This document shows positions 1 through 7,434 of a stretch of 24,853 bases of DNA, piece after piece. The notes under the pieces were generated by a model, which worked only from the letters and a program-made list of their open reading frames with translations, did no database searches and was not told the origin of the DNA. Origin of the DNA: Treponema sp. Its GTDB lineage: Bacteria; Spirochaetota; Spirochaetia; Treponematales; Breznakiellaceae. The stretch is taken from positions 1 to 24,853 of the forward strand of contig JAISAN010000246.1 of NCBI GenBank assembly GCA_031266635.1, in the 5' to 3' direction. Made by a program: the position numbers and the translations under genes. How positions within the stretch are numbered: position 1 is the first letter of the stretch; the number at the start of each line of letters is the position of its first letter.

Positions 1-230
1 TTTCCCATAACCGGAGGCGGCCTTGAGGCCGCCGTACGCGCTGCACCGGCGAAAGCGCCGCGTCAAGCGGCGTTAAAAAAACCCAGTGCCCCGCGTCAGC
101 GCTCAAAAAAAGCGCCGCATTTTCCCACAACCGGAGGCGGCCTTGAGGCCGCCGTACGCGCTGCACCGGCGAAAGCGCCGCGTCAAGCGGCGTTAAAAAA
201 ACCCAGTGCCCCGCGTCAGCGCTCAAAAAA
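1..230. repeat. Tandem repeat, 120-bp unit, two copies
   Basis: Positions 1-110 and 121-230 are identical except for one base (T8 versus C128), so the period is 120 bp. The second copy diverges after 230. Each unit carries two perfect hairpins. One is GGCGGCC (16-22), loop TTGA, GGCCGCC (27-33). The other is CGCCGC (56-61), loop GTCAA, GCGGCG (67-72), followed by an A-tract. The array probably continues left of the window, because the first copy starts mid-context. There is no open frame and no CRISPR-like spacing. Function is unknown; it lies downstream of the DUF1015 gene's stop codon. Confidence 0.93.
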
Positions 231-257
231 GCAATACGCGCCAGCGCCGTTCCTCCA

Positions 258-1613
258 TCATACTCCAAAGAGCGCCCGGCATTCAAGATAGTACCGCTTT
301 TCAACGGCTTCTCCCATAGAGAAGCTTTTCCGGGGCAGAGGGCCGGAGCGGGCTACGGTTTCAAAGAGGCCGCTTTTTTTGACCGGGGGGAGGAGGATAC
401 CCACCGCCCGAGCGGCGGAATTGGCCGCCAGACGGAAGAGTTCGTCCTCACCGTGAATATAGTCAATTGAAGGGGCGTTGTTCCCCGCGCCGCCGCTTGG
501 GACTAAATCGTCCAGCAGGGGCTGGAGGCTTACCGTGGCCAGACCCGGCGCGTCGAATTCAACCAGGACGCCGCGATCCCCCGAAACAAGGCCCAGGCGG
601 TTTTTGTCCGTTTCCCGGCCGCCGACCAGACGGGACAGGGCGGCTCTGTCCCCGGCCGGGCGGCTGGAGAAGCCGGGCAGTATGGAAAGCCGCTTTACAA
701 GCTCATCAAGGCCGGTATGAAACAGCACACGATGGATCGGTTCGAACCGGATTGCCGGATCGTAGAGGTTTTCGATTTCCGCCAGGGCATAACGGCAGGG
801 GTGGTTCATCAGATCCCGGTCGCCGGCATGGGCCTTTTTATACTCCTTCCAGATTTCCCGGGCGGCACCCAGGGAATGATTACCGTCCCCCACGGCAAAG
901 AGGAACGGGACTTCCCCGGCCGCCCCGTACCGGGTCCGGGATCGCTGGGCCAGGGCCTCAAAGCCCCCGGCCAGGAAAGCCCAGTCCGCCGGATCTTCCA
1001 GAAACCAGCCGGACAGATCTCCGCCCCCCAGCATCAGGGGGCTTTGGTAGGCCGGGGCCGCGGATTTTGCCCGTTCCCCCAGGGCGGGAAGAATTTCGTC
1101 TTTGTCGTCGTCTATAAGGATAAGGATATGGGGGCTTTCCAGGGCGGCGCCCCGGCGGGTCTCCATCCGGAGGGGGAGCCGTTCCGGCACGGTGCCTTCG
1201 GTGGTCCGAATCAGGGGCCGGGAGGCGGGGTCCCAGTCGTATTGTTCCAGATCCAGGGCGATTACGAGGCCCCGGCGGCTTCCGTGACGGGGGGTGTTCC
1301 GTTCCAGATACACACAGCCGCGCCGGGGCGGGGCAAAAGTTCCGTCCCGAAGATAGGCGGCCATAGTTTGGTGGATAGCGTTGATCCGGGCCCCGCGGCC
1401 TTCATCCTGAAGGTAAATTTCGGGAAAGATCAGGTTCAGGGCGGAGGGGGCGTCCCCCGCCTGTTGCCGGGCTTTCTCCCAGTAGGCCTGGTCCTGGGTA
1501 AATTGATCGCAGGCGATCACCGCCCACTTTTCCGTATCTATCCCCGGTCCGGGGAGCAGGATTTCCGGTATCTTGAGGCCGATACCGGCCAGTTTTTGGT
1601 GAATATCTTCCAT
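258..1613 (-). CDS. DUF1015 family protein
   Basis: Conserved protein of unknown biochemical function. The 451-aa product matches the DUF1015 (PF06245) pattern as I know it. It has an N-terminal 'LLPG' entry with a WAVIACDQFTQ stretch, a central DGNHS motif at residues 243-247 (the family's usual DGHH/DGNH signature), and a C-terminal LPRKSFSMGEAVEKRYYLE block that is very typical of the family. I start it at the ATG ending at 1613, because homologs begin near this 'MEDIHQKLAGIGLKIP' region. An in-frame extension up to 1724 reads as low-quality, basic, non-family sequence. No convincing Shine-Dalgarno precedes either start. The gene is divergent from rpoN and its 3' end faces the tandem repeat. 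The family assignment is strong. The role is not known, and I assign none. Confidence 0.9.
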   Translation of the reverse strand: MEDIHQKLAGIGLKIPEILLPGPGIDTEKWAVIACDQFTQDQAYWEKARQQAGDAPSALNLIFPEIYLQDEGRGARINAIHQTMAAYLRDGTFAPPRRGCVYLERNTPRHGSRRGLVIALDLEQYDWDPASRPLIRTTEGTVPERLPLRMETRRGAALESPHILILIDDDKDEILPALGERAKSAAPAYQSPLMLGGGDLSGWFLEDPADWAFLAGGFEALAQRSRTRYGAAGEVPFLFAVGDGNHSLGAAREIWKEYKKAHAGDRDLMNHPCRYALAEIENLYDPAIRFEPIHRVLFHTGLDELVKRLSILPGFSSRPAGDRAALSRLVGGRETDKNRLGLVSGDRGVLVEFDAPGLATVSLQPLLDDLVPSGGAGNNAPSIDYIHGEDELFRLAANSAARAVGILLPPVKKSGLFETVARSGPLPRKSFSMGEAVEKRYYLECRALFGV

Positions 1614-1699
1614 AATATGCCCAATGTACCGTATTTCGCCGGATAATGCCATACGATGCCGGGGTAAACGCAGGAGCCCTGGATTACCGCAGATTCTCC

Positions 1700-1728
1700 T
1701 TGACAAAGCGGCGGGATGAAACAATAGT
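1700..1728 (+). promoter_or_regulatory. Sigma-70-type promoter of rpoN-hpf
   Basis: A perfect -35 TTGACA (1700-1705) is followed by a 17-bp spacer and a 4/6 -10 AATAGT (1723-1728). This gives a leader of about 35 nt before the rpoN Shine-Dalgarno AAAAGGAG (1752-1759), which lies 8 nt from the GTG start. The call is by consensus match only. Confidence 0.6.
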
Positions 1729-1767
1729 TGAAGTATGCTATAACGGACTCTAAAAGGAGTTTAATCC

Positions 1768-3150
1768 GTGCAGTTGCAGCGTCCGTCATTCATCCAGGAA
1801 CAGCGGCTTAGGATGAGTCCCCAGATCTATCAGTCGATCAAACTGATGGAACTTCCCATTGTGGATTTGCGGGAAAAAATTGAAGAAGAAATAGAACGGA
1901 ATCCCGCCCTGGAGGTCCTGGAGGATCATACGACGGTTTCCCTTGACGCGGCGGTGCCGCTCCGGAAGGAGGAGGATGACTATTTTGAGGCCACCTCCGA
2001 TTCGGGATTCGTCCGCCGGGGGGGGGACGCGGCCACTGAGGAACAGCACCGGTTTATCGAAGGGGTTCTGTCCCGGCCGGAGACCCTCCAGGAGCATCTG
2101 TTACAGCAATTACAACTGGAACCGGTGGACGGCGAACTGCGTTTTATTTGCGAAACGCTCATTCAGAACCTTGATCAAGACGGCTTTCATAAGGAGCCGG
2201 TGGAGCTGCTTTTTAAAGCGGCCCCGGACCGCCCCCGCCCGTCCCCGGAACGGATCGCCGAGGGAATGCGGCTGGTCCAATCCCTGGACCCCGCCGGAAC
2301 CTGTACCGCGGATTATCGTGAATCCCTCAAAGCGCAGATAGGGTTTCTTCCCGGCGCTCCCCCGGGGATTGAGGAAGCCCTGGATCATCTGGCGCTTTTA
2401 GAGCGGGAAAAATTCGCGGAGGTGGCGAAAAAACTCAACCGTACCGAGTATGAGGTTCAACTTTTTTTTGACCGGATCAAGGAACTGTCCCCCTTCCCCG
2501 GCAGGTCTTTTGCCTCATCGGACGTCCGCTTTGTGGTTCCCGATATACAGGTGGTAAAAAAAGAAGGGGAATTTGTTATTATCCTCAACGATGAAGAAAT
2601 CCCGGTTCTGGGCCTTAATCCTTTTTTTATGAAAGTCGCCGAAGGCCCCAAAAAGGGCGGCGCCGGGGTCGCCCGGGATTTTGTCCGGGAAAACATCAAA
2701 GAGGCCCGCTGGTTTATCCACTCGGTGAACCAGCGGAATCACACCCTCCTCAGAGTTACCCGGGCCATCGTTGAATTTCAGCGCCCCTTTTTTGTGAACG
2801 GCCCGAAATTTTTGGCGCCCCTTACCTTACGGGACATCGCCGGGGAATTGGGGGTTCACGAAACCACGGTTTCCCGTATCGCCAACGGCAAGTATATGCA
2901 GTGCGAATGGGGGATCTTCGAGATTCGTCATTTTTTCAGCAATTCAATCAGCGGCGCCGGGTCCGGCGGGTCCCGGTATTCCAAGGAGGGGGTCAAGGAA
3001 ATCATCCGGGAATTGATCTCTGCGGAGGGCCGGCGTTTTTCGGATCAGGAAATCGCCGGCTTCCTGGCGAAACAGGGCATCCCCCTGGCCAGGCGGACCG
3101 TGGCAAAATACCGGAACGAACTGGATTTAGGTTCATCATACACCCGGTAA
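1768..3150 (+). CDS. rpoN: RNA polymerase sigma-54 factor
   Basis: Alternative sigma factor that directs core RNA polymerase to -24/-12 promoters and needs AAA+ enhancer-binding activators to open the DNA. The 460-aa length is normal. The N-terminal activator-interaction region is clear (residues 1-50, rich in Gln, Leu and Ile, with the SPQIYQSIKLMELP segment). It is followed by an acidic linker, the core-binding region, and a helix-turn-helix at about 352-376 ('LRDIAGELGVHETTVSRI'). The diagnostic RpoN box ARRTVAKYRNEL begins at residue 441. The start is GTG at 1768, set by a strong Shine-Dalgarno AAAAGGAG at 1752-1759. It is cotranscribed with the hibernation factor 27 bp downstream, an order also seen in E. 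coli (rpoN-hpf). No -24/-12 promoter or enhancer-binding protein was recognised in this window. Confidence 0.98.
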   Translation: MQLQRPSFIQEQRLRMSPQIYQSIKLMELPIVDLREKIEEEIERNPALEVLEDHTTVSLDAAVPLRKEEDDYFEATSDSGFVRRGGDAATEEQHRFIEGVLSRPETLQEHLLQQLQLEPVDGELRFICETLIQNLDQDGFHKEPVELLFKAAPDRPRPSPERIAEGMRLVQSLDPAGTCTADYRESLKAQIGFLPGAPPGIEEALDHLALLEREKFAEVAKKLNRTEYEVQLFFDRIKELSPFPGRSFASSDVRFVVPDIQVVKKEGEFVIILNDEEIPVLGLNPFFMKVAEGPKKGGAGVARDFVRENIKEARWFIHSVNQRNHTLLRVTRAIVEFQRPFFVNGPKFLAPLTLRDIAGELGVHETTVSRIANGKYMQCEWGIFEIRHFFSNSISGAGSGGSRYSKEGVKEIIRELISAEGRRFSDQEIAGFLAKQGIPLARRTVAKYRNELDLGSSYTR

Positions 3151-3177
3151 GGGGAAGTCCAATATACGGAGGTACCT

Positions 3178-3468
3178 ATGAATATTGATGTCAAGGCTGT
3201 CCATTTTGCTTTGAGTGATGAGACAAGGGAGTACCTGGATCGGAAAATAGCCCGCATCCACAATGCGGAGAACATGATTGTTGATTTGCGTTTTACCGTA
3301 ACCAAGGACAAGGATTTTGAGGCGGAAGCGACGGTTAATTTCCGCTGGGGCGTTTCTATCCATGTAAAAGAACATGACTTTGAGCTCAACCCCGCCATCG
3401 ATAAATTGATGGACCGGCTTGAAGCGAAGATCACCAAGGAGAAAGAAAAAGTTAAAGAACGAAGATAG
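3178..3468 (+). CDS. hpf: Ribosome hibernation promoting factor, short form
   Basis: A 96-aa protein of the HPF/YfiA (RaiA) family. These bind the 30S decoding region and inactivate ribosomes as 100S dimers or inactive 70S in stationary phase or starvation. Visible family features are the N-terminal MNIDVKAVHFALSDETREYL strand-helix, the central 'VTKDKDFEAEATVNF' strand pair, and a basic C-terminal helix (KITKEKEKVKERR). It lacks the C-terminal dimerisation domain of long HPF, so it is the short, gammaproteobacterial-type form. The ATG at 3178 has a good GGAGG at 3168-3172. It sits 27 bp after rpoN and should share its promoter. The E. coli successor gene ptsN is absent here; a convergent uvrC follows instead. 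Confidence 0.93.
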   Translation: MNIDVKAVHFALSDETREYLDRKIARIHNAENMIVDLRFTVTKDKDFEAEATVNFRWGVSIHVKEHDFELNPAIDKLMDRLEAKITKEKEKVKERR

Positions 3469-3509
3469 AGGCGGTTTCGAAATAACCGGTTTTGAAATTG
3501 GCCCGATAG

Positions 3510-3581
3510 ATCCGGCCGGGAGGCTCCCCGGATAAACGCGCGGTATGAAACCCTTAAGCGCGCATAAAGACGCCGCGGCGT
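3510..3581. terminator. Hairpin-rich gap between convergent hpf and uvrC
   Basis: The 128-bp convergent gap holds three inverted repeats: ATCCGG/CCGGAT (3510-3515 and 3528-3533), CGCGC/GCGCG (3537-3541 and 3558-3562) and the perfect palindrome ACGCCGCGGCGT (3570-3581). None is followed by a T-tract on either strand, so intrinsic termination is only a guess from context. Confidence 0.25.
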
Positions 3582-3596
3582 TTACGCGGTGAAGGT

Positions 3597-5603
3597 TTAC
3601 TCCGTCTCCGGCCCCATCCCCGCCTCCGCCGCCAGGGAATCGGCGGAGTACCGGCCCCGCCGGCCCGGCCCCGCGCTGAGCCGCTGTTTTGCCGCCTCCT
3701 GATCTTCCAGGGCCAGCTTCGCCGCGGCCCGGACCGCCCGGGCCGCCCCCCGGCTGAGTCCGCAGCGTTCCGCCAGTTCCGCCGGGTCCGCGGCGGCGAT
3801 GGCCGTCACGCTGGCGTATGCCTTCATAACCGCCGCCGCCCGTTTCGGGCCTATGCCCTCCACCGATTCCAGAACCGGGAAAAAGAGGTCCCCGGAACGA
3901 AGCCGCTGGTTCAGGGTGGTGGCGAAACGGTGGGTCTCGTCCCGGACAAACTGTAACACCTTCAGGGCTTCGGACCGCCGGGAGAGGACCACCGGCGTTT
4001 TTGCCTGGGGCAGCCAGAGTTCCTCATCCCGTTTGGCAAGACCCACCACGTCAAGGTCCAGCCCCAGGCCGTCCAGAATCCCCTTGGCGGCATTTACCTG
4101 GCCTATACCTCCGTCGATCAATACCAGATCGGGCAGCTCGGTCCCCTCCCGGACAAGCCGGGAATAGCGGCGTTGTACCGCCTCCCGCATGGCGGCGAAA
4201 TCGTCCACCACCCCCACCACGGTCCGGAGCTTGAAGTGGCGGTAATTTTTCCGGTCCGGAACGCCGTTTTTGAAGGAGATAAGGGAAGCCACCGGGTGTT
4301 TGCCGTCAAGCTGGGCAATGTCAAACCCTTCGATCCGTTCGGGCCGGGCCCTGAGCCCCAGGGCCTTGGCCAGTTCATCCAGGGCCGGGCCCGCCCCCCG
4401 CTCCTTGAGCCGCCGCCTGAGATCTTCCAGGGCGTTTTGGCGGGCCATCGAGAGGATGGCGGCGTGGTGTTTTTCCTTTGGGGGACAGAGCTCCGGCTCA
4501 AACCCGAATTGTTCGCGGAACCACCGGGAAAGCTGGTCCAGGGCCGAATCCGCCCGGTCCGCCGCGGCTCTGTCCCCATCTGCCGCGGCCCGGCCGCCCG
4601 CGCTCTCCGGCGGCTCCCCCGTTCCCCCACCCCCTCCGCTGTTTCCCATGGCGAGGTAGATCTTCGGCGGCGGCGGCCGGTCGGGGCTGTAGTAGGCGGC
4701 GGCGAAGGTTTCTAGGGATTCCTGTTCATCCGCGGCGGAGTGGGTTCTGAACAGCTCCCGGCCCGTCATCTTGCCCCCCCGCATGGAAAAAACCGTAAAG
4801 GTGGTAAAGACCCCCTCGGTGGCCCAGCTGATGTAATCCCGGCCCTCGGGGTCGAAGTCCACCACGGAACTTTCCCCGGAAAGGTCTTTAATGGCCCGGA
4901 TGGCGTTCCGCAGCTGGGCGGCCCGCTCAAACTTGAGTTCCCCGGCGGCTTCGTGCATTTTTTCGGTCAGGTTTATAATCAGGGATTCGGTTTCCCCGGA
5001 CAGCAGCTCCTGAACCCGCCGGACATGGCCCCGGTATTCTTCGGCGCTGATCTTTCCACAGCAGGGGGCCATACAGCGGCCGATGTGATAGTACATGCAG
5101 GGGCTTTCACGGTTCCGCAGAACCCGGCATTTCCGCAGGGGGAAGAGCTTTTCCACCAGGTCCAGCATGGTATCCACCGCCTGGATATTGGGAAAAGGGC
5201 CGAAGTAGAGGCTTTTGTCTTCGATGATGTGGCGGGTTCTGAAAACCCGGGGGAACTCCTCGGCGGTAATGCGGATCACCGGGTAGGTTTTGCCGTCCTT
5301 AAGGTTGATGTTGTACCGGGGGGAATGTTGTTTGATCAGGGTATTTTCCAGCAGCAGGGCTTCGTATTCGCTGGCCAGAATGATGGTCTCGATGGAATGG
5401 GCGCGGCGGATCAGGGTGGCGGTTTTGACATCCTTTTCCCCGGAAAAATAGGAACCCAGGCGGTTTTTCAGGAGCCGGGCCTTGCCCACATAGATGACCC
5501 GGCCTTCCTCATCCCGCATAATATAAACCCCCGGTTTCAGGGGGGCCTCCCGGGCGGCGGCCCGCAGGGTGTGGTATTTTTCCGAAAGCCCGTCATGGCT
5601 CAT
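3597..5603 (-). CDS. uvrC: Excinuclease ABC subunit C (UvrC)
   Basis: Endonuclease of nucleotide excision repair. It joins UvrB on damaged DNA and cuts first 3' and then 5' of the lesion. The GIY-YIG domain occupies the N-terminus, with GVYIM at 25-29, YVG at 38-40, Arg43 and Glu86. A Cys cluster (C159, C169, C177, C181) matches the Fe-S ligand pattern reported for UvrC. A UVR domain follows at about 205-240. The C-terminal RNase H-like nuclease keeps its Asp-Asp-His triad (D428 in GFDIA, D497 in LIDGG, H558 in DETHRF). Tandem helix-hairpin-helix motifs end the protein. At 668 aa it is longer than the usual roughly 600, partly owing to a Gly/Ala/Asp low-complexity insert near residues 320-352. 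The ATG has GGAG 7 nt upstream. The gene is monocistronic and divergent from the LamG/FN3 gene. Confidence 0.97.
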   Translation of the reverse strand: MSHDGLSEKYHTLRAAAREAPLKPGVYIMRDEEGRVIYVGKARLLKNRLGSYFSGEKDVKTATLIRRAHSIETIILASEYEALLLENTLIKQHSPRYNINLKDGKTYPVIRITAEEFPRVFRTRHIIEDKSLYFGPFPNIQAVDTMLDLVEKLFPLRKCRVLRNRESPCMYYHIGRCMAPCCGKISAEEYRGHVRRVQELLSGETESLIINLTEKMHEAAGELKFERAAQLRNAIRAIKDLSGESSVVDFDPEGRDYISWATEGVFTTFTVFSMRGGKMTGRELFRTHSAADEQESLETFAAAYYSPDRPPPPKIYLAMGNSGGGGGTGEPPESAGGRAAADGDRAAADRADSALDQLSRWFREQFGFEPELCPPKEKHHAAILSMARQNALEDLRRRLKERGAGPALDELAKALGLRARPERIEGFDIAQLDGKHPVASLISFKNGVPDRKNYRHFKLRTVVGVVDDFAAMREAVQRRYSRLVREGTELPDLVLIDGGIGQVNAAKGILDGLGLDLDVVGLAKRDEELWLPQAKTPVVLSRRSEALKVLQFVRDETHRFATTLNQRLRSGDLFFPVLESVEGIGPKRAAAVMKAYASVTAIAAADPAELAERCGLSRGAARAVRAAAKLALEDQEAAKQRLSAGPGRRGRYSADSLAAEAGMGPETE

Positions 5604-5727
5604 GGGTATGCTCCGTATATCCGCCGCCGGAATTTCGTGGCATTTTCCGTATATCAGAGAAAAAATATGCCGATAAGATAGGGGGGATCCCTAAATTCAA
5701 ACAAAGGGCCCCCCCAAACAGGAATAC

Positions 5728-7434
5728 ATGAAAAAAGAATCAGGGTTCATACTGCTAGTGTACCTCTTTTTGTGCTTCGCCGGTAGTCTTTACGGGCTGG
5801 GAGAAAAAACCATCTCCATCGGCGGAGCTTCGGCCTGGGAGCGGATCGAACGGCGGATCGATATTGCGGAACTTACCTGGGTCCGGCCCCATCCCGTACT
5901 GGCGCTCTCTTCCGCGTCAGCGGGAAAAAGTCCCGTGGAGGCTCAGATTCTGGATCTGGCTGTTTCTTTTGACGAATCCCGGCCAGAGCTTTTCCGGGAC
6001 GCCGCCGGCAATTACCGGATTATTACCGTTTCGCCGGGGGATACGGCGGGTTCCTCCATGCTGGAAGCCGCGGACCGGCGCTGGGCCAGGGCCGGAACCG
6101 GGGCGGCCCTCTTTTCCGGTTACGCCGGAGCTTCCGCGGGGGCCGGCGGAGGCCCCCTGATCATCGAGCCCCGGAGCCGGAACGCCCTCTTTTCGCCGGA
6201 CAATCAAATCCGGGACTTTACCCTGGAATTCTGGCTCTTCCCCCTGAACATGGCCAACGGGGAACAGATCCTCTCCTGGATTTCTTCCCGGCCCCTGCCT
6301 CTCGAAGAAGGCCGGGCCGCCGGAACCGGAGACCGGGAATTTGCCTTTCAGCGGATCCTCTGTACGGCGGTCAAAAACCGCCTCCAGTGGACCTTTCTCG
6401 ATGTGTTTTCCGTTTCCGGCGCTTCCGGCGGCGTGAGCATCACCCTGAGCGGCGATACCCCGGTAACGCCGAAAACCTGGAGCCATCACCTCATCCGCTT
6501 TGACTCGGATACGGGGCTGCTTGAATACCTGGTAAACGGCAAAATCGAGGCCATTGATTACGCCAGTTCCACCCGCCGGGAAGGGGGGGAAGTGTATGTC
6601 CCCATCATGGGGGAGGGGGGGAGTTTTACTCTGGGAAACCGATTTATGGGGCTTCTGGATGAATTTAGAATTTACGGCGTCTATATCGGCCAGCCGGATA
6701 TTCAATGTTACGCCCCCAGGGGGGGCCGGATAGAAACCCGGGCCATTGATCTGGGGGAGGGGAGCAGCGGCATCCTCAAGGTTGAGGCCCTGGGGGGCCG
6801 GACTGGCGTATCGGGGGGCCGGGTCTTGAACGAATACGCCGGTTCCGGGGATTTCCGCTTTGACGATGATTCGGCGGTCCAGTTTTTTATCCGGGCCGCC
6901 GACAGCCCCTACCGCTGGACCGGGGACGACTGGCGGCCCTTCATCCCCGGCGCGGCATTGCCGGAGGATTTCCGGGGCCGCTATGTGCAGCTTGCCGCGG
7001 ACTTTTATCCCTCCGGGGACGGTGAAACCAGCCCCTATCTGGAAGAGATTCGGATCACCTACCGGCCCAATGAGGCCCCCATGCCGCCTTCCCGGGTAAC
7101 GGTTCTGGCCGGGGACGGGGCGGTGGAATTGAACTGGGGGAACAGCCCCGATGCTGATGCCGCGGGGTATCTGGTATACTACGGCAGGAGCCGGGGCGAA
7201 TATTTCGGCGAAGACGCCGGGCCGGGAGCCTCCCCCATTGACGCGGGAAAACGGACCAGCCTGCGGATTGAAGGGCTGGAAAACGGCGTCCTCTACTATT
7301 TCGCGGTGGCCGCCTATGACCGGCGGGAAGGGGCCGGGAATTCCGGCCTGCCGGGAACCTTTCACACGGGGGAATTTTCCCGGGAAGTATCGGCCCGGCC
7401 CCTGCGGGGAATAAGCGCGAGGGTAATCCAATGA
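5728..7434 (+). CDS. Exported protein with LamG-like and fibronectin type III domains
   Basis: A 568-aa protein with a signal peptide (basic MKKE, then hydrophobic to about residue 24, small residues at SLYG). An N-terminal region is unassigned. A concanavalin/LamG-like fold lies at about 160-318 (opening FTLEFWLFPL, closing 'GLLDEFRIYGVYI'). A beta-rich segment follows, then a fibronectin type III domain from about 449 ('PSRVTVLAGDGAVELNW … YLVYYG … GLENGVLYYFAVAAYD'). No catalytic motif is visible, so a binding or structural envelope role is inferred. The ATG at 5728 has a weak AGGA (5720-5723), and a GGGGGG (5681-5686)/CCCCCC (5710-5715) pair could fold the leader next to it. The stop overlaps the TPR gene start as ATGA, so translation is probably coupled. 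It is the first gene of the four-gene operon. Confidence 0.85.
   Translation: MKKESGFILLVYLFLCFAGSLYGLGEKTISIGGASAWERIERRIDIAELTWVRPHPVLALSSASAGKSPVEAQILDLAVSFDESRPELFRDAAGNYRIITVSPGDTAGSSMLEAADRRWARAGTGAALFSGYAGASAGAGGGPLIIEPRSRNALFSPDNQIRDFTLEFWLFPLNMANGEQILSWISSRPLPLEEGRAAGTGDREFAFQRILCTAVKNRLQWTFLDVFSVSGASGGVSITLSGDTPVTPKTWSHHLIRFDSDTGLLEYLVNGKIEAIDYASSTRREGGEVYVPIMGEGGSFTLGNRFMGLLDEFRIYGVYIGQPDIQCYAPRGGRIETRAIDLGEGSSGILKVEALGGRTGVSGGRVLNEYAGSGDFRFDDDSAVQFFIRAADSPYRWTGDDWRPFIPGAALPEDFRGRYVQLAADFYPSGDGETSPYLEEIRITYRPNEAPMPPSRVTVLAGDGAVELNWGNSPDADAAGYLVYYGRSRGEYFGEDAGPGASPIDAGKRTSLRIEGLENGVLYYFAVAAYDRREGAGNSGLPGTFHTGEFSREVSARPLRGISARVIQ

Noticed and set aside
1..230. CRISPR array
   Set aside because: The units are contiguous 120-bp copies without unique spacers, and no cas genes are present.
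1614..1724. 37-residue N-terminal extension of the DUF1015 protein
   Set aside because: The sequence is basic and unlike the family, and it would consume the rpoN promoter region. The ATG at 1613 matches the family start.
4740..5681. 313-aa plus-strand frame opposite uvrC
   Set aside because: It is antisense to the conserved GIY-YIG and Cys-cluster regions of UvrC, has no family resemblance and no Shine-Dalgarno.
5917..7431. 504-aa open frame on the minus strand opposite the LamG/FN3 gene
   Set aside because: Its translation is rich in Gly, Pro and Arg with no recognisable domain, while the plus-strand frame has a signal peptide, LamG and FN3 features and coupled junctions. It is a GC-rich shadow frame.
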